Origin: an uncultured Oceanospirillaceae bacterium
Lineage (GTDB): Bacteria > Pseudomonadota > Gammaproteobacteria > Pseudomonadales > Balneatricaceae
Length of the DNA: 64,000 nucleotides
NCBI GenBank assembly: GCA_937138495.1
Contig: CAKZPE010000051.1
Span: 1 to 64,000 of the forward strand
Direction: 5' to 3'
The translations under genes were made by a program, and so were the position numbers. Under the pieces are notes generated by a model. It was given only the letters and a program-made list of their open reading frames with translations. It was not told the DNA's origin and did no database searches. Position 1 is the first letter of the stretch. Each line of letters begins with the position of its first letter. Shown in pieces: positions 25,183-33,374 of this stretch.

Positions 25183-25863
25183 TCAGGCTTCCGGAACGGT
25201 GTCTGTAAGGCGAAATCCCACACCGTAGACGGTATGGAGTAACTGGGTGCTGAAGGGTTTGTCAATGGCGGTGCGCAGGTGGTAAAGGTGGCTGCGCAGC
25301 ACATCCTGATCCGGCACGTCGTTGCCCCATAGTGCGCGGCTCAGGGCTTCCCGGCTGACCACTTCCGGTGAGTGCTGCATCAGGTGTTGCAGCAGCTTCA
25401 GGCAGGAGCGGTTGAGTTTTAACGGCTTGCCGGCCCGGGTGACTTCCTGGCTGGTGAGATCCATGATCAGATCGGCTACCTGCAGGCAGTCGGTTTTTTG
25501 CCGGGGGCGGCGTTTACAGAGGGCGTCCAGCCGCAGGTAGAGTTCTTCCATGGCGAAAGGTTTGACCAGATAATCATCGCCGCCAACAGCAAATCCTTCG
25601 ATTTTGTCGTCCAGTGTGTCTCTGGCGGTCAGAAAGAGTATCGGTATTTGCCGGTGCTGTTCACGCAGCTGACGGCACACTTCCAGGCCGTTGAGTACGG
25701 GCATCATTATATCCAGCACGATGACATCATAGGTGGCGTGCTCGGTCAGGTTCAGTGCCTGCCGGCCGTTTCCGGCCCAGTCGGTGATGCAGTTTTTCAG
25801 TTCCAGATAGTCGGTCAGATTGGCTGCCAGATCCTGATTATCCTCTACTATCAGTACACGCAT
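25183..25863 (-). CDS. OmpR-family response regulator (paired with the kinase)
   Basis: 226 residues: acidic pocket ED (7-8), D51 in VLDIMMPVLNG, K101 in DDYLVKPF, then a winged-helix domain ending HTVYGVGFRLTD. First gene of the leftward operon RR-HK-OMF-MFP-RND-RR. It is the QseB/PmrA/CzcR type that usually activates its own efflux operon when its kinase is triggered. The gap to the MipA-like gene upstream holds a terminator, so the operon promoter should lie between 25864 and 25937. Confidence 0.9.
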   Translation of the reverse strand: MRVLIVEDNQDLAANLTDYLELKNCITDWAGNGRQALNLTEHATYDVIVLDIMMPVLNGLEVCRQLREQHRQIPILFLTARDTLDDKIEGFAVGGDDYLVKPFAMEELYLRLDALCKRRPRQKTDCLQVADLIMDLTSQEVTRAGKPLKLNRSCLKLLQHLMQHSPEVVSREALSRALWGNDVPDQDVLRSHLYHLRTAIDKPFSTQLLHTVYGVGFRLTDTVPEA

Positions 25864-25936
25864 GGTGATTACCCGCTGGGAAAGTTAACGTCCTTATTAT
25901 GGCCCGGGAAATGTAAACCGGGGGTAAAGATAATCA

Positions 25937-25960
25937 TAAAAAAGCCCGCGGTGGCGGGCA
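25937..25960 (-). terminator. Terminator downstream of the mipA-like gene
   Basis: Read leftward: GCCCGC, CACC loop, GCGGGC, then a run of T (the A run at 25937-25943). It ends the transcript of the gene at 25993-26736 before the efflux operon. Confidence 0.8.
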
Positions 25961-25992
25961 ATATCGTCAGGGAAATTGACTTGATCTGTACC

Positions 25993-26736
25993 TTAGAAAC
26001 GGTACATGTACAGCAGGCTTACGCTGGTGCTCTTGTCATCTTCAACGATGCTGCTGTCAGCAATTTCATCACCGTAGCTGGTGTAGCTGGCACCCATACG
26101 GATCATTTGTTGCTGGTCGATCTGATACATCGCACTGATGCCGATTTCGTATACGGTGTCAGCATCGGCGGTGTAAGCCGCCCGGTTTACGGTAGCTTCG
26201 CTGGTTTTGACGCCGTAGTAATAGTTGTTCAGATCATCGCTGCGGTAGCTGACAGAGGCTTCCGGGGTGACCGACCACTTGGCGGATACAGGAAAGCGTT
26301 TTTCCCAGCCCAGTTCAATTTCATTGCCTTCGTGTTCGCTGCTGGCATCGGAAGCGAAGGTGGCAGACCATTCACCGTAGTCGGTGTCGTATGAGGCGGT
26401 GATACCCAGTTCGAAGGCACCTTTGCGTTCGTCCATACCTTTCAGGTCAGAGCTGTCGCTGGCCTTATAGCCATCAGTCCGGTAACGGGCCAGTGCACCG
26501 ATTTTAAAATCATCGTTATCGATGAAGTAATAGCCGGCTTCAGGGCCCTGAATGTAAAAGATGCCGTTTTCATAGCTGATAAAGGGGAGCGCTTCCGTTT
26601 CGGTGCCGACACCTTTATAGATGCTGTCTTCGCTGGCAACGCCTATTCCCAGGGCAAAGCCGGATTCATTTTCGTCTGCCTGTACACCGGCAGTAACTAC
26701 GCCCAGCAGCGGAAGTAGCAACATGGTTTTGCGCAT
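25993..26736 (-). CDS. MipA/OmpV-family outer-membrane protein
   Basis: 247 residues with a signal peptide (cleavage after VQA), alternating polar and hydrophobic strands and a C-terminal phenylalanine preceded by LLYMYR, as expected for a small outer-membrane barrel. The start FALGIGVASEDSIYKGVGTE and PFISYENGIFYIQGPEAGYY fit the MipA/OmpV family (first described as MltA-interacting protein). In many bacteria members sit next to a two-component system and are induced with it; here it lies just upstream of the efflux operon, which supports a link (inference). Confidence 0.82.
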   Translation of the reverse strand: MRKTMLLLPLLGVVTAGVQADENESGFALGIGVASEDSIYKGVGTETEALPFISYENGIFYIQGPEAGYYFIDNDDFKIGALARYRTDGYKASDSSDLKGMDERKGAFELGITASYDTDYGEWSATFASDASSEHEGNEIELGWEKRFPVSAKWSVTPEASVSYRSDDLNNYYYGVKTSEATVNRAAYTADADTVYEIGISAMYQIDQQQMIRMGASYTSYGDEIADSSIVEDDKSTSVSLLYMYRF

Positions 26737-26811
26737 CTGATCGTCCTCAGTTGACTGTGTTTTGGCACAGCCTAGAGGGGAGGATGTAAAAAGGCGGTGA
26801 AGGACAAATAT

Positions 26812-26842
26812 AAAAAAGCCCCTTAACGTTGCCGTTAAGGGG
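26812..26842 (-). terminator. Terminator downstream of pheA
   Basis: Leftward stem CCCCTTAACGGCAACGTTAAG with GGGG, followed by a T run (A run at 26812-26817). Strong intrinsic terminator for the prephenate dehydratase gene. Confidence 0.85.
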
Positions 26843-26871
26843 CGGGGTGTTCAGTAGCAGTATGCGGGGAG

Positions 26872-27738
26872 TTACTCCGGCAGCGGCCGGTTTTCGGCGC
26901 GGAACGGATGGGCTTCGTAGGTGCCAAGGTTACGGACTTCTTTAGTGAAGAAGTCCAGTTCCTGCAGGGCGTAGCGCATGAAGCGGTCGTCCGGGTGGCC
27001 TTCCACATCCAGGTGGAAGCTGGCGCCTTTGGTGGCACCGCCGCCCATGTAGCTTTCCAGTTTCACCATGTTGATGCCGTTGGTGGCAAAGCCGCCGAGG
27101 GCTTTATACAGCGCGGCAGGAATGTTGCGCACGGTGAACATCAGTGAAGTGATGTAGGTTTTTTCACTTTCCAGCGCCGGCATGCCCTGTTCTTTGGACA
27201 GGATCAGGAAGCGGGTGGTATTGCCGTCCACGTCCTGAAAGTTCTCCTGCAGAACATCCAGATCATAGAGTTCAGCCGCCAGGCTTGAGGCAATGGATGC
27301 GTGGGTCGGTTCAGGATTTTGCGACAGTTCATACGCGGAACCGGCTGTATCCAGACCGGCGATTTCTTCCAGCCCCAGATTGCGGATATTGTCATGACAC
27401 TGCGCCAGTGCCTGCGGGTGGGATGAAATCGTTTTCAGCTGACCGATGCTGCTGCCTTTCAGGCCCAGCAGACAGTGATTCACCGGCTCATAATGTTCGC
27501 CAATGATGTGCAGCTGGGTTTTAGGCATCAAGCGGTAGATCTCTTCCACGCGGCCGGCGGTGGAGTTTTCCATCGGAATCATCGCCAGTTTGGCTTCGCC
27601 GCGCTCGACCATAAACATTGCATCTACAAAAGAGCCACAGGCCTTGGCATTCATGTTCGGATAAACATGACGGCAGGACAGATGTGAATAGGCGCCTTCG
27701 ACGCCCTGGTAGGCAATGATGTTCGGCAGTTGCGACAT
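26872..27738 (-). CDS. pheA: Prephenate dehydratase (monofunctional, with ACT domain)
   Basis: 288 residues. Converts prephenate to phenylpyruvate in phenylalanine synthesis. The catalytic domain covers residues 1-180, with AMIPMENSTAGRVEEIY (52-68) and the TTRF motif (DGNTTRFLIL, T174-F177) near the active site. An ACT domain follows, with GGFATNGINMVKLESY (215-230) forming the phenylalanine allosteric site. The chorismate mutase domain of the enterobacterial fused enzyme is absent. Single-gene unit with its own terminator; a GGAG is close to the ATG (CCTCCAATGTC on the complement). Confidence 0.92.
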   Translation of the reverse strand: MSQLPNIIAYQGVEGAYSHLSCRHVYPNMNAKACGSFVDAMFMVERGEAKLAMIPMENSTAGRVEEIYRLMPKTQLHIIGEHYEPVNHCLLGLKGSSIGQLKTISSHPQALAQCHDNIRNLGLEEIAGLDTAGSAYELSQNPEPTHASIASSLAAELYDLDVLQENFQDVDGNTTRFLILSKEQGMPALESEKTYITSLMFTVRNIPAALYKALGGFATNGINMVKLESYMGGGATKGASFHLDVEGHPDDRFMRYALQELDFFTKEVRNLGTYEAHPFRAENRPLPE

Positions 27739-27891
27739 TGGAGGATTCCGTTTCTGGTGTGTTTGGAAAAAATGTGTCTTGTAAAAATAAGGGCGCTAAT
27801 TATGGCACAGTTTGCCGTGAGCTTGCCGGTAATTTTGCTATTATGTTCGCCATTTTAGCCGGAAATGTATCTGTTTTTCCGGTGTTTGATC

Positions 27892-28608
27892 ATGGGTATG
27901 GACATTGACATGACTCCTGAACGTCGCGACAAATTCATTGCTACTCTCAATCGCCGTCAGCCGGATCTGACGCTGATTACTGATCAGGTGCATAAAGCCA
28001 GAAACACCGCCGCGCTGATCCGTACAGCTGATGCGGTGGGGATTGGTGAAATACACAGTGTTGAGCCTAAAGAAGGTTACCGTTTTTCCGGGACGACACA
28101 GGGCAGTGACCGCTGGGTTAAAAATCATTTATATAAAGATTGTGAAGCCGCTATTAGCACGGTTAAGAGCCGGGGGATGAAGGTTTACGCGGCACATTTT
28201 TCTGACCGGGCCATTGATTACCGCAGTCTGGATTACACGCAACCCTGTGCCTTTCTGATGGGCTCTGAAAAAGAAGGCGTCAGTGATGCTGCCGCTGATC
28301 TGGCGGATGAACATATTCTGATTCCGATGATGGGCATGGTTGCTTCGCTGAATGTTTCTACCGCAGCAGGTATTATTCTTATAGAAGCACAGAATCAGCG
28401 TATGCAGGCAGGCTTGTATGATCAGTGCCGTATTGCGCCGGATGAGTTCAACGATACCCTGTTTGCCTGGGGTTACCCGGACCTTGCCAGATACTGCCAT
28501 GTTAACGGGCTGGCGTATCCCCCGGTGAATGAGGCTTTTGAGTTGCTTGATCCTTCCCACTGGTATGAGCAGGTGCGTATTGGTGAGGCGCCGCTGCGAC
28601 AGTGGTAG
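27892..28608 (+). CDS. trmH: tRNA (guanosine-2'-O)-methyltransferase TrmH
   Basis: Methylates the ribose of G18 in tRNA. SpoU motifs: NTAALIRTADAVG (motif 1), FLMGSEKEGVS (motif 2) and ASLNVSTAAGIILIEA (motif 3, knotted SAM site). The start is uncertain: MTPERRDKF at 27910 aligns with the start of E. coli TrmH, while the ATG at 27892 adds six residues and has a better upstream GGTG. The ATG at 27865 looks too early. The C-terminal extension after 180 is typical of TrmH rather than TrmL. Divergent from pheA. Confidence 0.88.
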   Translation: MGMDIDMTPERRDKFIATLNRRQPDLTLITDQVHKARNTAALIRTADAVGIGEIHSVEPKEGYRFSGTTQGSDRWVKNHLYKDCEAAISTVKSRGMKVYAAHFSDRAIDYRSLDYTQPCAFLMGSEKEGVSDAAADLADEHILIPMMGMVASLNVSTAAGIILIEAQNQRMQAGLYDQCRIAPDEFNDTLFAWGYPDLARYCHVNGLAYPPVNEAFELLDPSHWYEQVRIGEAPLRQW

Positions 28609-28658
28609 TGAGGGGCGGCAATTTTATTCTGTGATCACTGATTTGGGGGAAGCTTATT

Positions 28659-30434
28659 ATGTTGACTGACAGCACAGTGCTTAAAGTATCCGTCTCCCGA
28701 CGCCGTTCAGGACGGATGGTTGCCTTTGTGGTGCTGGTGATTCTGATATCTGCTTTACTGACGTTACAGATGAACCGTTATGCCCGTGACTGGGGCACTG
28801 TTGAGCTGCGGGTAGCCGGTGAGGATAAGCTGTTAACCCTGGTCAGTCAGTTTCGTAATTCCCTTAATGAATACCGTTACCTGCCATTTTTGATTTCCCA
28901 AAGCCATGATGTTCAGAATCTGCTGCGCAGTGCGTCTGCCAATAAAATAACGGCGGTGAGCCGCTATCTGGAGCAGATTAATCTGGTTGCCGGTTCGACG
29001 GCGCTGTTTGTGCTGGATACCCGGGGCAATGTGCAGGCGCTGAGCCACTGGCGGGATGATTCTGATGCTTACCGGACGCAGGCAGATCAGCCGTATTTCA
29101 GGCAGGCCCGAAAAGGGCTGCAGGGGATGTCTATGTCTCCGGATGATGAGGCGGCGGTGTACCTTTCTGCGCCGATTTACGAGCGCCAGCAGTTTGCCGG
29201 TGCGGCGGTGGTGCGAATCGATCTGGAGCAGTTACGTTCAGGCCTGCCCCTTAACAGCGGCTTTGTGGTGAGCAATCAGCAGGAAGTATTGCTGGCGGCG
29301 GACAGTCACTGGGCGGGGCAGTCATTGGAGGATGTTCTGGTTTCGGCTGAAAAGCGCCAGCTGAGTGATGGTTCAATGGCGGATCTGAGAAAGCTGGCAG
29401 ACCGGGGAGAGGTATTGGTGCAATCTGTTGTGCTGGATGATCTGGGCTGGACGTTTACGGTTTTTACACCGCTGAAGCCGGTGATCAGTGATAGCCGCAC
29501 AGTGGCAAACTATACCCTGGCGGGGTGTGTGGCACTGTTCCTGCTGGGGTTGTTATTCCGGGAACGGCATTTGAAGAATCAGTCCCGGCAGGAAACCCGG
29601 CAGGCTTTGCAGCAGGCCAATGACCAGTTAGAACATAAAGTACAGCAGCGGACAGAGGCATTACGGGCGGCGCAGGATGAACTGGTACAGGCGGAAAAGC
29701 TGGCCGCACTGGGACGTATGTCTTCGGTACTGGTGCATGAACTTAACCAGCCTCTGACGGCTATGCGTACTTATGTCTCTATTGCCCGGCACCGGATGGG
29801 GCAGTTACTGGGTGAAGCAAAAGAGGCCGCTGATGCGCAGGCGTTGCAGGGGAATTTTGATCTGATTGAAACCCTGACTGAACGGATGTCGGCTATGACG
29901 AGGCAGTTAAAAGTATTCGCGTTTAAGAAGCCGGAACAGCTGAGCCCGATAGATCCGTTGCAGGTGCTGGATCAGGTCATTGCAACGATGAATGCCCGCT
30001 GCCTTAAAGAGTCAATAGCACTGCAGTGGCAGCGGCCACTGTTGCAGGTCCGGGTGGCTGCTGACAGCCCCAGGTTGGAACAGGTTTTCCTGAATTTAAT
30101 GAATAACGCCTGCGATGCGATGCAGGCATCTTCCCAGACACATAAACAGCTAGCTCTGGATATGCAGCTGGTGCCTGAAAACAGGGTATGTTTTACCATC
30201 CGGGATTCGGGCCCCGGGTTCAGTGATGATGCGGCGGAGCATTTGTTTGAGCCGTTTTTTACCACCAAGCCTATCGGTGAAGGGCTGGGGTTAGGGCTGG
30301 CGATTGTACAGTCGATATGCCGTGATCTGGGGGGCGAAATTGTTGCCCTGAATACTGGCAAGGGTGCTGAGTTCAGGGTGTTGTTGCCGCTGGCTGATGA
30401 GATGATTACCGGAGAAAGTAACAATGCAGGGTAA
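28659..30434 (+). CDS. DctB-like sensor histidine kinase
   Basis: 591 residues with a periplasmic double-PDC-type sensor between membrane segments at about 20-37 and 284-300, as in DctB. A coiled coil (about 312-345) leads to HisKA with H360 (LVHELNQPLTA) and a HATPase domain with NNACDAM, DSGPGFSDDA and GLGLGLAIV. It overlaps the response regulator start by 11 bases. DctB of rhizobia senses C4-dicarboxylates; here the neighbouring transporter is TAXI-TRAP, so the ligand may differ. Confidence 0.88.
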   Translation: MLTDSTVLKVSVSRRRSGRMVAFVVLVILISALLTLQMNRYARDWGTVELRVAGEDKLLTLVSQFRNSLNEYRYLPFLISQSHDVQNLLRSASANKITAVSRYLEQINLVAGSTALFVLDTRGNVQALSHWRDDSDAYRTQADQPYFRQARKGLQGMSMSPDDEAAVYLSAPIYERQQFAGAAVVRIDLEQLRSGLPLNSGFVVSNQQEVLLAADSHWAGQSLEDVLVSAEKRQLSDGSMADLRKLADRGEVLVQSVVLDDLGWTFTVFTPLKPVISDSRTVANYTLAGCVALFLLGLLFRERHLKNQSRQETRQALQQANDQLEHKVQQRTEALRAAQDELVQAEKLAALGRMSSVLVHELNQPLTAMRTYVSIARHRMGQLLGEAKEAADAQALQGNFDLIETLTERMSAMTRQLKVFAFKKPEQLSPIDPLQVLDQVIATMNARCLKESIALQWQRPLLQVRVAADSPRLEQVFLNLMNNACDAMQASSQTHKQLALDMQLVPENRVCFTIRDSGPGFSDDAAEHLFEPFFTTKPIGEGLGLGLAIVQSICRDLGGEIVALNTGKGAEFRVLLPLADEMITGESNNAG

Positions 30435-31776
30435 GGTATTGCTGGTGGATGACGATGAACTGATTCGTCATTCGACCGAACAGTGGCTGAGTATGGCCGG
30501 TTTTGACGTCATCATGTGTGAGACTGCCGAGCAGGTGTTACCGCATCTGAGTAAAACCTTCCCCGGGGTGCTGATCAGTGATGTGAAAATGCCGGGTATG
30601 GATGGCCTTGAATTGCTGGCATATGCACAGGCGTGTGACCCTGAGTTACCGGTGATTCTGATTACCGGCCACGGTGATGTGGATATGGCTCTGAGCGCCA
30701 TGCGTAACGGTGCATATGACTTTATTGAAAAGCCCTTTGTGCCGGAGCGCCTGGTGGAAAACATTAACCGGGCCTGTGAGAAGCGCCGCCTGACAATTGA
30801 GAATCTGCGTTTGCAGGAAAATCTTGCATCGCAGTCCGGTATTGATGCCAAGCTGATCGGCATTTCCCCGGCAATTCAGCGGCTCAAACGGGATATTCTG
30901 AAATATGCGGTACTGGATACCAATGTCATTATTTACGGTGAAACCGGTACCGGTAAAGAGTTAGTGGCTCAGTGTCTGCATGAATACAGTGGCCGGCGTT
31001 GCAGTGGGTTTGTACCGCTGAACTGCGGTGCAGTGCCGGAGAATCTGATTGAAAGTGAGTTGTTCGGGCATCAGGCTGGTGCCTTTACCGGTGCCAATAA
31101 ACGCCGTATCGGTAAGTTTGAATATGCAGATAAAGGCACGCTGTTTCTCGATGAAATTGAAAGTATGTCGCCAGCATTACAGGTGAAAATCCTGCGGACT
31201 CTGCAGGAAGGCCTGGTGGAACCGGTGGGCAGTAACCGGCCCGTGGCGGTTGATTTACGGGTGGTGGCGGCCTCGAAAACCGATTTACGTACTGAAGAAG
31301 GCTTTCGTGAAGATCTGTTCTATCGTCTGAATGTGTCGGCGCTGCGCCTGCCACCGTTGCGTGAGCGGGAAGAAGATATTCCTCTGTTGTTTGAACACTA
31401 TGCCCGTCAGGCGGCCCGTCAGCATGACTGTGAATTGCGCCGCTTTACTCAGCAGGATATCGATAACATGCAGGGCTATAGCTGGCCGGGGAATGTCCGT
31501 GAGCTTAAGAATGCTGCTGTCCGTTATGCGCTGGACGGTGCTTTATCGCTGGCGGATATTCTCTTCGCGCAGGATGAATTTGTTGCCGGTTGTGAAGAAG
31601 CTGCCGGATTGTCGCTGGGGGCTCAGGTGGCAAATTTTGAAAGTCAGATTATTCGCCAGGCGCTCACGGCTCATAAAGGGAATATTGCAGCGGTGATGGA
31701 GCAACTTGATTTACCCCGCCGTACCCTGAACCAGAAGATGGTGAAGTACGATATAAACCGTGGTGATTATACCTAG
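30424..31776 (+). CDS. DctD-like sigma-54-dependent response regulator
   Basis: 450 residues. Receiver domain with D53 (LISDVKMPGMDG); AAA+ domain with GETGTGKE (172-179), intact GAFTGA (219-224) and Walker B TLFLDEIE (239-246); Fis-type HTH at the end (NIAAVMEQLDLPRRTLNQKM). All parts needed to activate sigma-54 RNA polymerase are present, unlike the regulator at 210-2144. The neighbouring sigma-54 promoter at 32084 and the inverted repeat at 31967 are the likely targets. Confidence 0.9.
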   Translation: MQGKVLLVDDDELIRHSTEQWLSMAGFDVIMCETAEQVLPHLSKTFPGVLISDVKMPGMDGLELLAYAQACDPELPVILITGHGDVDMALSAMRNGAYDFIEKPFVPERLVENINRACEKRRLTIENLRLQENLASQSGIDAKLIGISPAIQRLKRDILKYAVLDTNVIIYGETGTGKELVAQCLHEYSGRRCSGFVPLNCGAVPENLIESELFGHQAGAFTGANKRRIGKFEYADKGTLFLDEIESMSPALQVKILRTLQEGLVEPVGSNRPVAVDLRVVAASKTDLRTEEGFREDLFYRLNVSALRLPPLREREEDIPLLFEHYARQAARQHDCELRRFTQQDIDNMQGYSWPGNVRELKNAAVRYALDGALSLADILFAQDEFVAGCEEAAGLSLGAQVANFESQIIRQALTAHKGNIAAVMEQLDLPRRTLNQKMVKYDINRGDYT

Positions 31777-31966
31777 ATAAAAAGTGCTGGCCCTGGAGCA
31801 CTGACCCTGAAGCGTTAACCGTAAAGCGCCATGCACAGCCATCGGCTAAAAATGGCCGATCAGGGGTGTGAGGTGATTAAACTGCTGGCTTATGCCCGGG
31901 TGAGCACAGGTATCTGCCCTGAATAATGATCTTCAGAGGGGGCCAGCCAGGCTGATCGGCTGTTTT

Positions 31967-31995
31967 TTGCTTATCAGCGAGGATTGAATAAGCAA
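31967..31995. promoter_or_regulatory. Probable upstream activator site for the DctD-like regulator
   Basis: Perfect inverted repeat TTGCTTAT (31967-31974) and ATAAGCAA (31988-31995) with a 13-base spacer, centred about 110 bases upstream of the sigma-54 promoter. This is the normal distance for an enhancer bound by a DctD-type protein. The rest of 31777-32141 holds no gene; an AGTGCT/AGCACT hairpin at 31783-31802 lacks a T run. Confidence 0.5.
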
Positions 31996-32083
31996 GTTTT
32001 TGCTCATTGAGGCGGTGTTTATGCTGGATGAAAAATGCCATTTTTATAATTAATTCATAAGGTTATGTTGCTTTTTGAGATAT

Positions 32084-32099
32084 TGGCCCCGGTTTTGCT
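32084..32099 (+). promoter_or_regulatory. Sigma-54 promoter of the TAXI-TRAP operon
   Basis: TGGCCCCGGTTTTGCT pattern: GG at 32085-32086 and GC at 32097-32098 with exactly ten bases between, the -24/-12 arrangement of sigma-54 promoters. It lies 43 bases before the TAXI start codon and just downstream of the gene for a sigma-54 activator. Confidence 0.65.
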
Positions 32100-32141
32100 C
32101 TTAAGGGGAGGTGTCAACAAAAATTCTAAAAGGAAAGCACA

Positions 32142-33179
32142 ATGAGCATAACTAAGCGTACATTTCTGAAAACGGTCATCTCTTTGGGAATGGCTGCGGG
32201 CGTCGCAACGATGGCGGCTGTATCGACCGGGGCTGTTGCCGCAGATAAGCGCTCTTATATTCTGGCCACGGCGTCTACCGGCGGTACTTACTATCCGGTG
32301 GGGGTAGCACTGGCGACCCTGACCAAGGTGAAGCTGGAACCTAAGTATAAATTCTCTCTGGGGGCGATTAACTCAGCAGGTTCCGGTGAGAACGTTAAAT
32401 TGCTGCGGGAAAATGAAGCACAGTTCGCCATCATGCAGGGCTTATACGGTGCCTGGGCATGGAGCGGTGAAGGGGCGTTGGCTAATTCCGGACCACAGCA
32501 GCACCTGCGTTCGGTGTCCATGTTATGGCAGAACGTTGAGCAGTTTGTGGTCAAATCTGACCGTGTTAAAAGCGGCACCATTGATGATCTGGAAACCCTG
32601 AATGACGGTAAGTTCTCGATCGGAAAGAAAAATTCCGGTACTGAAGGTTCCGGCCGTCAGATTCTCTCCGGTTTAGGTGTTGAAGCGGATAATCTGGATC
32701 TGGTGTATCTGGGATACGGCCCAAGCGCTGATGCGTTACAGAACGGTTCGATTGAAGGGATGAATGTGCCATCCGGTGTACCAACCAGTGCGGTTACCCG
32801 TGCGTACGCTGCGCTGGGTGATGATATGACAGTGCTGGATTTCAGTGATGACCAGATCGCTAAAGCTAACGGTAACTACAAGCTGTGGACCCGTTATGTG
32901 ATTCCTGCAAATACCTATCCTGGCCAGGCGAAAGACATCAATACCATGGCGCAGCCAAACTTTCTGGCGGTGCGCGATGATATCTCTGAAGAAGATGTGT
33001 ATCTGCTGACCAAAACTATCTACGAAAACCTGCCATTCCTGAACGGCATCCATAAAGCGACTAAAGCGATGGCACTGGAAAAAGCCATTGCCGGTCTGCC
33101 GGTACCCCTGCACCCGGGTGCTGCCCGTTTTTACACCGAAATGGGATTGGATATTCCGCAACACTTAGTCGCTAACTGA
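32142..33179 (+). CDS. TAXI-family TRAP transporter substrate-binding protein
   Basis: 345 residues, signal peptide to about GAVAA (34), then the TAXI start YILATASTGGTYYPVGVALA, INSAGSGENVKLLRENEAQFAI and GYGPSADALQNGSIEG. TAXI proteins bind ligands such as glutamate, 2-oxoglutarate or fatty acid-like acids and deliver them to a TRAP permease. The AAAGGAAAG ribosome site is good. First gene of the operon from the sigma-54 promoter. Confidence 0.9.
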   Translation: MSITKRTFLKTVISLGMAAGVATMAAVSTGAVAADKRSYILATASTGGTYYPVGVALATLTKVKLEPKYKFSLGAINSAGSGENVKLLRENEAQFAIMQGLYGAWAWSGEGALANSGPQQHLRSVSMLWQNVEQFVVKSDRVKSGTIDDLETLNDGKFSIGKKNSGTEGSGRQILSGLGVEADNLDLVYLGYGPSADALQNGSIEGMNVPSGVPTSAVTRAYAALGDDMTVLDFSDDQIAKANGNYKLWTRYVIPANTYPGQAKDINTMAQPNFLAVRDDISEEDVYLLTKTIYENLPFLNGIHKATKAMALEKAIAGLPVPLHPGAARFYTEMGLDIPQHLVAN

Positions 33180-33374
33180 GACGTTGCACGCTTACATATC
33201 GTGTAACGATTGACCCGCGCCTGCACCGGAGTGAACAGATTCCGGTGCACACCGGCCAGCATTGTCAGAGAGGCGATTTTGCTGGCCGGCCTCCGATAGT
33301 TATACCTTTCTGTGGTTTCTGATATCTGCCTTGTGCGGATGTAACGGAAGGGTGGTTGTTCGCTGGATATTCTT

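Noticed and set aside
25498..26394. Forward 298-codon frame
   Set aside because: It is antisense to two well-supported genes (response regulator and MipA-like protein) and spans the terminator between them; the openness follows from codon bias of the real genes.
31783..31802. Terminator after the DctD-like gene
   Set aside because: AGTGCT/AGCACT forms a short stem, but no T run follows.
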